A DNA stretch of 64,000 nucleotides, taken from the NCBI GenBank assembly GCA_030141605.1, contig JAQGDQ010000384.1, positions 114,438 through 178,437 on the forward strand, given 5' to 3'. Made by a program: the position numbers and the translations under genes. The stretch comes from Tubiluchus corallicola. Lineage: Eukaryota > Priapulida > Priapulimorpha > Priapulimorphida > Tubiluchidae. Shown piece by piece: positions 59,080 through 64,000 of this stretch (its first letter is position 1; each line of letters opens with the position of its first letter). The notes beneath the pieces are model-generated. The model was given only the letters and a program-made list of their open reading frames with translations. It was not told the DNA's origin and did not search any database.

Positions 59080-59439
59080 TCATAGAAAAACAGTCTTAGC
59101 AAGCTCGGGAGCATATGCCTTAATGCTATCTTTACTACGCCACTTAGCCTCTAAAGTTTTCATAATCAGCTCCCTAAGTTGCTTTAATTGCGGAACAGTA
59201 ATGCCATTGGCCATATTGAAATCATATTTTTCGAGATTGTGATCTTTGGGTAACCAGGCCAGTTTCATTCTTCGATCAAGGTCGGTCTTCTGACGATGTA
59301 GCACTTCCCGATGAATAAGGTTCAACATAAATTCGGTATATGATGGTTTATCAATTTGTGCTTTATGAATGATTTCTTCAGGAGTATTTCTGGTTTGGGT
59401 TAACTTTAAAATGTCAGCATACCGCTTAATTTTGTTCAA
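59080..59439 (-). pseudogene. istB: IstB-like ATPase, N-terminal fragment
   Basis: 119 aa remain of about 245. The visible part (NTPEEIIHKAQIDKPSYTEF, RMKLAWLPKDHNLEKYDF) is the N-terminal IstB region, but the Walker A motif and AAA core are missing. IstB is the helper ATPase for IS21 transposition. It follows istA by 11 bases. Confidence 0.8.
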
Positions 59440-59450
59440 TTTGTTTCATT

Positions 59451-61008
59451 TTAAATCATTTTTTCGTAAAAGTTTATATTGCTTGTTTTAGGTTGTATAT
59501 CATTGTAATTGAAATTATTATCCAGGGTTTGTATATCTACCGCACTGCGTTCTTTGCTAATGAAATATTCCTTTTGGTAATGGGCTAGGGTTTCTATAAA
59601 ACGGTATGCATTCAAAACGTTGTTTCCCAAACAAAAATCAATTGCTTGGTTTATACACTGTTCATTAGCCTTCTTAACGGGTTCTACCATAACTCGGATA
59701 TTGTCGTGGTAATACCTGAGCTTATCCTTTTCAAGCCTGCTAAGGTACATTGTCGCTTTGTGTGTACTGCCAAGCTCATGAAGTAGGATTTCATGCATTT
59801 TTCTGAGTGTTTTTGACTTAGTTCTACGATGATCAGTATTTCTTACATAAACACCTTTCCCTGTTGGTACTTTGTGTTTTGTCAACAGTTCATTTTCAAG
59901 AGTAAATACCGATAGCACATTATCTCTGTCAGCAAGTAAAACAGTTGTCTCAAGGCCTTGATATGTACCAATGGGCAAGCTGTAAAAATTACCACGATAA
60001 GCGATGGTATTATCTTTTCTAACTTTATATTTTGGAAGCTGCACCAGTGGTTTTTCCGGTGTGTCCGAGTAAGGCTGTAAGTGTTGTTTTTCAATTGACC
60101 ATTCCTGCTTGGGGATTTTCCTTGTTGCACTATGAACCTTTGCATTGCCGGTACGTTCGAGCCAGGCCAAACAATCAGTTTACAGTGCATTAATGCTTAT
60201 AAAAGTGCGGCCTTTAAAAAAATTATGCTTTACAAATTTAACCACATTTTCAACCTTGCCTTTGGACTCAGGATCTGCTTTCTTACAAAAAACTGTTTCA
60301 AATGGGTATTGCTGACTAAAACGAGAAAAACCCTCTGTCAACAGTACTTCACCAAGGTTTTCATCATTTACAAACACCCTCTCTTGATCATAGATTATTT
60401 GGCATGGTATTCCACCAAAATATTCAAAAGCAAGCTCGTGTGCATAAATGGCAGTCTGAGTAGTAAAAGGAAAGTGCTGACAATAAACATATTTATACCT
60501 GGAACGAGATAATACAATAGCAAAAAAATAATTTTTTTTCCGTTTACTACCACCTATACCCTGCATATGACATTCGCCAAAGGTCTACCTGAGCTTCTGA
60601 ACCATATTCAACTTCAGGCAGCATCTGATATTGACGACCTGTATACTATTTGTGTTTCTGAAGATCATGTTGTTCGCGTATGCTTTTTACGAAATTATAT
60701 ACTGTTTTACTATCAACTTGGGGCAAGTCATTGAAGTTTTCTTTTAAACGATCTTCGACTTGAGCAGCAGATAAATAAGGAGTCTTTTCTAATAAATCTT
60801 TTACATAATTATAATAGGATGACAACTTTCTAGGCAAGCGCCTAGGTTGATTTATCCACTCTGTGAATTTTTCTTCATCCATCTGTAGATATTTTCGTAC
60901 TGTTCCTCTATCAATACCTAATTCACGACTGATTTGACTTTTATTAAGTCCTGTATTCCATAATTCTTTAACTTTGTAACACATAAAAACTTTTTTGTTT
61001 TTATTCAT
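59451..61008 (-). pseudogene. istA: IstA-like transposase, broken into three frames
   Basis: The 61008-60646 part holds the helix-turn-helix (LNKSQISRELGIDRGTVRKY). Beyond it the frame changes: YQMLPEVEYGSEAQVDLW, the region with the first catalytic Asp, lies between 60650 and 60570. The rve core continues at 60566-60180 (CQIIYDQERVFVNDENLGEV and the Glu region ADPESKGKVENVVKFVK), and the C-terminal part is 60170-59451. At least two indels make it inactive. Confidence 0.8.
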
Positions 61009-61227
61009 AGCCTTTGTTTTTTAGATTTTGCAACCTAAAAATGAAGGCTAACATCTGGTGATGTTTAGTTGCGAAAAATTGATGGTACAAATTTCCTATT
61101 TACATATCTGTTTTGAGTGATAAATTGACAGGCCTGGAACCCGCAGTCCTTTACTAAGGTCATACACTCAGCATTGAGACACTGACCTCCTCCCCAGATT
61201 TGGCTATACACAAATCGGGCTTATAAA

Positions 61228-61464
61228 ATGAAGGAAATAAATGGCATGACAAAAGTTTGGATTATAAGCATATCACTTTTAGCAGCTTTTACTGTTTTGA
61301 TAGCATTGGTTTCACTGAGTCATTATAAAAGATATAACAGAGAGAAGATGTGGAAGTTACTGGGATTTAAAGTTGGTTTTTGGCAGGGAGTTGTTTTAGT
61401 GAGTATGGCATTGACCATATCGATTCTTCTCTTATTAAAATGGACTAGGTTGTTGACTTTTTAA
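61228..61464 (+). CDS. Small two-helix membrane protein, unknown
   Basis: 78 aa with two hydrophobic stretches (IISISLLAAFTVLIALVSL and GVVLVSMALTISILLLL) separated by a basic loop (HYKRYNREKMWKLLGFK). I do not recognise a family. It sits alone on the plus strand between the IS21 remnant and lptE. In many Bacteroidota secG follows lptE, but this protein is on the other strand and lacks SecG motifs. Confidence 0.45.
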   Translation: MKEINGMTKVWIISISLLAAFTVLIALVSLSHYKRYNREKMWKLLGFKVGFWQGVVLVSMALTISILLLLKWTRLLTF

Positions 61465-61606
61465 AATAGTCAGTGCCCTACAGTGACTCTAAAGTGTAGG
61501 CTTAATTAAGCAAGCTATCCCTGTTCTTCATAGCCGGACCGATGGAGATATTAAGGCAAAAGCCTCAGTATTGTTAGCATGCTTCCCCAAATGCAAGTCA
61601 GACTCC

Positions 61607-62140
61607 CTACCAATTGGCAACAGACTTATTAAAGATATCGCTAATGATCTGCTCTATTATAACCTCAACGGCCTCGTTTTCTACTTCTGAAAAACTTCTT
61701 GAACTATCGTAATCATAATAAGCAGAAAAAGATGTGTTGAAGTTCTGATCATGATCAGTATTATTAACAAACTCCACCCTCACTGTAATTGTGAACCTGT
61801 TCGCAGAAGCAAAGTCCATTCCATCACCGCTTTGCTGAATAGAAAGAGGTTTGGTTTCGTAGCCGGTAATTTCTCCTGAGAACTCAAGATCCCCTTTATC
61901 CCTATCAAACGAAAGAGTTGTTTCATTAACAAACTTATCTTTCATCCCCTCTGTAAACTCCTGGCTCAATAGTGGGTTTATTAACCTGGCACGGTTGGGG
62001 AAGTACTCTATATACACAGTCTTTACGTTAGGAGATATTGACGCTCCGGAAAAAGTGTAGGAAATTTTACAAGCTGCCATCATTGTCAAAATGGCTATGC
62101 TAAATATAACTACACGAATATTTTGAACTATTTTATACAT
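61607..62140 (-). CDS. lptE: LptE-like lipopolysaccharide-assembly lipoprotein
   Basis: The start MYKIVQNIRVVIFSIAIL gives 177 aa with an SPII signal ending MMAACKISY; the ATG at 62164 would add eight residues. The pattern YTFSGASISPNVKTVYIEYF, INPLLSQEFTEGMKDKFVN and GEITGYETKPLSI is the Bacteroidota LptE family, which plugs the LptD barrel. It follows the sigma-54 activator gene on the same strand (34 bases to the longer start), the common order in this phylum. Confidence 0.88.
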   Translation of the reverse strand: MYKIVQNIRVVIFSIAILTMMAACKISYTFSGASISPNVKTVYIEYFPNRARLINPLLSQEFTEGMKDKFVNETTLSFDRDKGDLEFSGEITGYETKPLSIQQSGDGMDFASANRFTITVRVEFVNNTDHDQNFNTSFSAYYDYDSSRSFSEVENEAVEVIIEQIISDIFNKSVANW

Positions 62141-62197
62141 CCACAATAAATTGTTAATTACCACTTTCTGGTAGTGAAGTTTTTCAGGATTGTAATT

Positions 62198-63433
62198 TTA
62201 ACCAATATCATACTCTTTTATCTTTCGGTAGAGGGTTCTTTCCGATATCCCCAATTCATTTGCAGCCATTTTACGTTTGCCATTATGCTTACTGAGCGCT
62301 TTTTTTATAAGCTCCACCTCTTTAGCCTCCAATAAAAGCGACTCTTCAACAAACTCTTCTGTGTCCTGAATATTTTCCTGTTCATCTTTCATCTTTACAG
62401 GAGGAACAGCGTAATCAGAAGGAGATGTTTTAAAATCCCCATCATCCGTTTGATACAGCTTTTTTATTATTTGCGCCTTCTCTTCATGGGTGGAAGCGGA
62501 ATGCCCCTCTTCTATGATATCATGTACTAGCTTTTTTAGGTCACTCATATCCTTTTTCATGTCAAAAAGGATCTTGTATAATATTTCCCTCTCGCTATCA
62601 AACATCTTCCCCTCAGCCGACTTTTGATATATCGCCGGAAAAGATTTGACAGACTCTGACGGAAGGTAGTTTTGCAATATATCGTAGCTTATTTTTCGCT
62701 CTTTCTCTATGATGGATATCTGTTCTGTAATATTTTTCAATTGACGAACATTTCCCGGCCAGCGAAAGCTTATTAACGCCTGCTTGGCCCCCTCATCAAG
62801 CTCTATGGGAGGCATTTTATAGCGCTCTGCAAAGTCGCCTGCAAACTTTCTGAACAGCAGCAAAACATCATTACCTCTTTCCCGCAACGGCTGTATAATG
62901 ATTGGTACAGTATTAAGCCTATAATACAGATCTTCTCTAAACCTGCCTTCTTTCACTGCACTAGAGAGATCAATATTTGTTGCAGTTACCACTCTAACAT
63001 TTGTCTTTTGTACCTTCGATGATCCAACTCTTATAAACTCCCCAGCTTCAAGGACCCTCAGCAGCCTGACCTGAGTGGAGAGGGGGAGCTCTCCAATCTC
63101 ATCAAGAAATATTGTTCCTTCATTTGCTACTTCAAAGTACCCTTTACGGTCGGAAAGAGCACCGGTAAAAGCGCCTTTTTCATGCCCAAAAAGCTCCGAA
63201 TCAATAGTCCCTTCAGGTATAGCACCACAATTTACAGCAATATACTTACCATGCTTCCTGTGAGAAAAGCTATGAATAATTTTTGGAAAAACTTCTTTCC
63301 CCGATCCGCTCTCTCCACCAATAAGTACAGACAAGTCAGTAGAAGCAACCTGAACAGCAACTTCTATAGCACGGGTTAACCCCGGTGCATTACCAATAAT
63401 TCCAAACCGCTGCTTTACCTCCTGAGTACTCAT
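62198..63433 (-). CDS. Sigma-54-dependent transcriptional activator (AAA+ and Fis-type HTH)
   Basis: 411 aa. Walker A is GGESGSGKE (39-47), the sigma-54 contact loop is GAFTGA (87-92), Walker B is FLDEIGELPLST (109-120) and the Fis-type helix-turn-helix is KRKMAANELGISERTLYRKI at the C-terminus. There is no receiver or GAF domain in front of the AAA+ domain, so control must come through the ~100-residue linker or another protein. It remodels RNA polymerase at -24/-12 promoters. It is transcribed divergently from glgB and is followed by lptE. Confidence 0.94.
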   Translation of the reverse strand: MSTQEVKQRFGIIGNAPGLTRAIEVAVQVASTDLSVLIGGESGSGKEVFPKIIHSFSHRKHGKYIAVNCGAIPEGTIDSELFGHEKGAFTGALSDRKGYFEVANEGTIFLDEIGELPLSTQVRLLRVLEAGEFIRVGSSKVQKTNVRVVTATNIDLSSAVKEGRFREDLYYRLNTVPIIIQPLRERGNDVLLLFRKFAGDFAERYKMPPIELDEGAKQALISFRWPGNVRQLKNITEQISIIEKERKISYDILQNYLPSESVKSFPAIYQKSAEGKMFDSEREILYKILFDMKKDMSDLKKLVHDIIEEGHSASTHEEKAQIIKKLYQTDDGDFKTSPSDYAVPPVKMKDEQENIQDTEEFVEESLLLEAKEVELIKKALSKHNGKRKMAANELGISERTLYRKIKEYDIG

Positions 63434-63648
63434 CTTTTTCTTAAATATTTTGAAAAGACAAATTTACAATTAATCCTCAAATAAATTGACAGTTTAACGA
63501 TATCCATGGCCTCATGGGATTAATACAAGCATTTTTACTAAAATGCTGAAATTCTTAAGCCCCTTTATTTATTTTTGGTGTGAAAGTGCCGTATATTTCT
63601 TATTTTAGGATGACGCTATTGCAAATATTTTACCAATAAACATCCGCT

Positions 63649-64000
63649 ATGAGTGAACCTGCTTTTGTAAAGAATGATCCTTTTTTAAAATTTTATACCC
63701 AGTTTTTTACTACCTGGTCAGATAGCCTGAAGGCTAAAGAGACTGAGCTTACCGGCGGAGATACTCTGGCAGATTTTGCTCTGGGGCATCACTTTTTTGG
63801 ACTGTTTAAGGAAAAGGACAGATGGGTCATAAGAGAGTGGATACCTGATGTTACATCTGTGTATCTTATAGGCTCTTTCAACAATTGGGAAGAGAGGGAG
63901 GAGTTTCTTTTTAGGTCTATTGGCAATGGAAACTGGGAGCTTGAGTTACCTCTCAAAACAATATCTCACGGTAGCCTGTATTCGCTTTCAATACACTGGA
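63649..64000 (+). CDS. glgB: 1,4-alpha-glucan branching enzyme, N-terminal part (runs off the window)
   Basis: 117 codons are visible from ATG 63649. MSEPAFVKNDPFLKFYTQFF and the CBM48 region (HHFFGLFKEKDRWVIREWIP, VYLIGSFNNWEEREEFLFR) resemble the eukaryote-like GH13_8 branching enzymes found in Bacteroidota. These make alpha-1,6 branches in glycogen. The catalytic barrel lies outside the window, so another CBM48 enzyme is possible but less likely. Confidence 0.82.
   Translation, partial: MSEPAFVKNDPFLKFYTQFFTTWSDSLKAKETELTGGDTLADFALGHHFFGLFKEKDRWVIREWIPDVTSVYLIGSFNNWEEREEFLFRSIGNGNWELELPLKTISHGSLYSLSIHW

Larger units (their letters stand above)
59075..61075 (-). mobile_element. Decayed IS21-family element
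   Basis: An istA-istB arrangement on the minus strand with frameshifts and a truncated istB. The exact ends were not resolved; the upstream side contains TTTTGCAACC and TTGCGAAAA motifs near 61030-61075 that may belong to the terminal repeats. It lies about 100 bases from the tRNA-fMet gene. Confidence 0.75.

Noticed and set aside
58892-59083. 63-aa minus-strand frame ending in VAGSSPVPATT
   Set aside because: This is the familiar artefact of translating a tRNA gene; the bases are the tRNA-fMet.
61128-61203. tRNA-like stretch on the minus strand (GCGGGTTC T-arm-like, D-arm-like segment)
   Set aside because: The acceptor stem does not pair and the anticodon arm is irregular; at most a tRNA fossil, so not listed as a gene.

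Overview
The window reads as an AT-rich chromosomal segment of a Bacteroidota bacterium, probably a Marinilabiliales/Bacteroidales-type anaerobe or facultative anaerobe (inference). The support is SusC/SusD pairs, the type IX secretion/gliding protein SprA directly downstream of ruvA, Bacteroidota-type surface lipoproteins with SPII signals, futalosine-pathway mqnC, 6-bladed beta-propeller and C39 peptidase genes, and -7 boxes of the TAnnTTTG type.

Layout. 1-9,088 (all minus): the 5' part of a SusC receptor gene carrying a lipoprotein-like leader, a 1,324-aa multidomain GLUG lipoprotein, and a broken partial copy of the same lipoprotein cut by a degenerate insertion sequence. 9,328-23,265: a glycan-utilisation-like locus with a GHL10 glycosidase-like protein, a CBM9-like protein, SusD and SusC (minus), then a Tat-exported Gfo/Idh/MocA oxidoreductase and a DUF1566 lipoprotein (plus), a DapA/NanA-type aldolase (minus) and a metallophosphoesterase lipoprotein (plus). 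23,439-36,669: a repetitive surface-lipoprotein island with a 178-bp MITE-like element, two GLUG lipoproteins, a tandemly duplicated promoter, a duplicated gene tail, and three tandem leucine-rich-repeat (LRR) lipoproteins, the last frameshifted by an 11-bp deletion. 36,878-40,309: tRNA-Pro, then two copies of the same degenerate IS flanking a beta-propeller lipoprotein and a C39 peptidase remnant. 40,794-45,391: serine hydrolase, acr3-arsM arsenic resistance genes, IS remnants and a broken small membrane protein. 45,415-58,321: conserved housekeeping (rnhB, sprA, ruvA, pdxA, M17 aminopeptidase, mqnC). 58,900-64,000: tRNA-fMet, a decayed IS21-family element, lptE, a sigma-54 activator and the start of glgB.

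How it works together. The SusC/D locus would bind and import an extracellular glycan, with periplasmic or surface GHL10/CBM9 proteins and an oxidoreductase/aldolase pair acting on the sugars; the substrate cannot be read from sequence. SprA is the outer-membrane translocon of type IX secretion. The most unusual part is the surface-lipoprotein material (about 1-8.2 kb and 23.4-36.7 kb). Two unrelated lipoprotein families (GLUG/Ig-like and LRR) share duplicated promoters, leaders, tails and internal modules, with silent partial copies, slipped-repeat events and near-identical tandem genes. That is the architecture expected of recombination-driven surface variation, although variation itself is not shown by one sequence.
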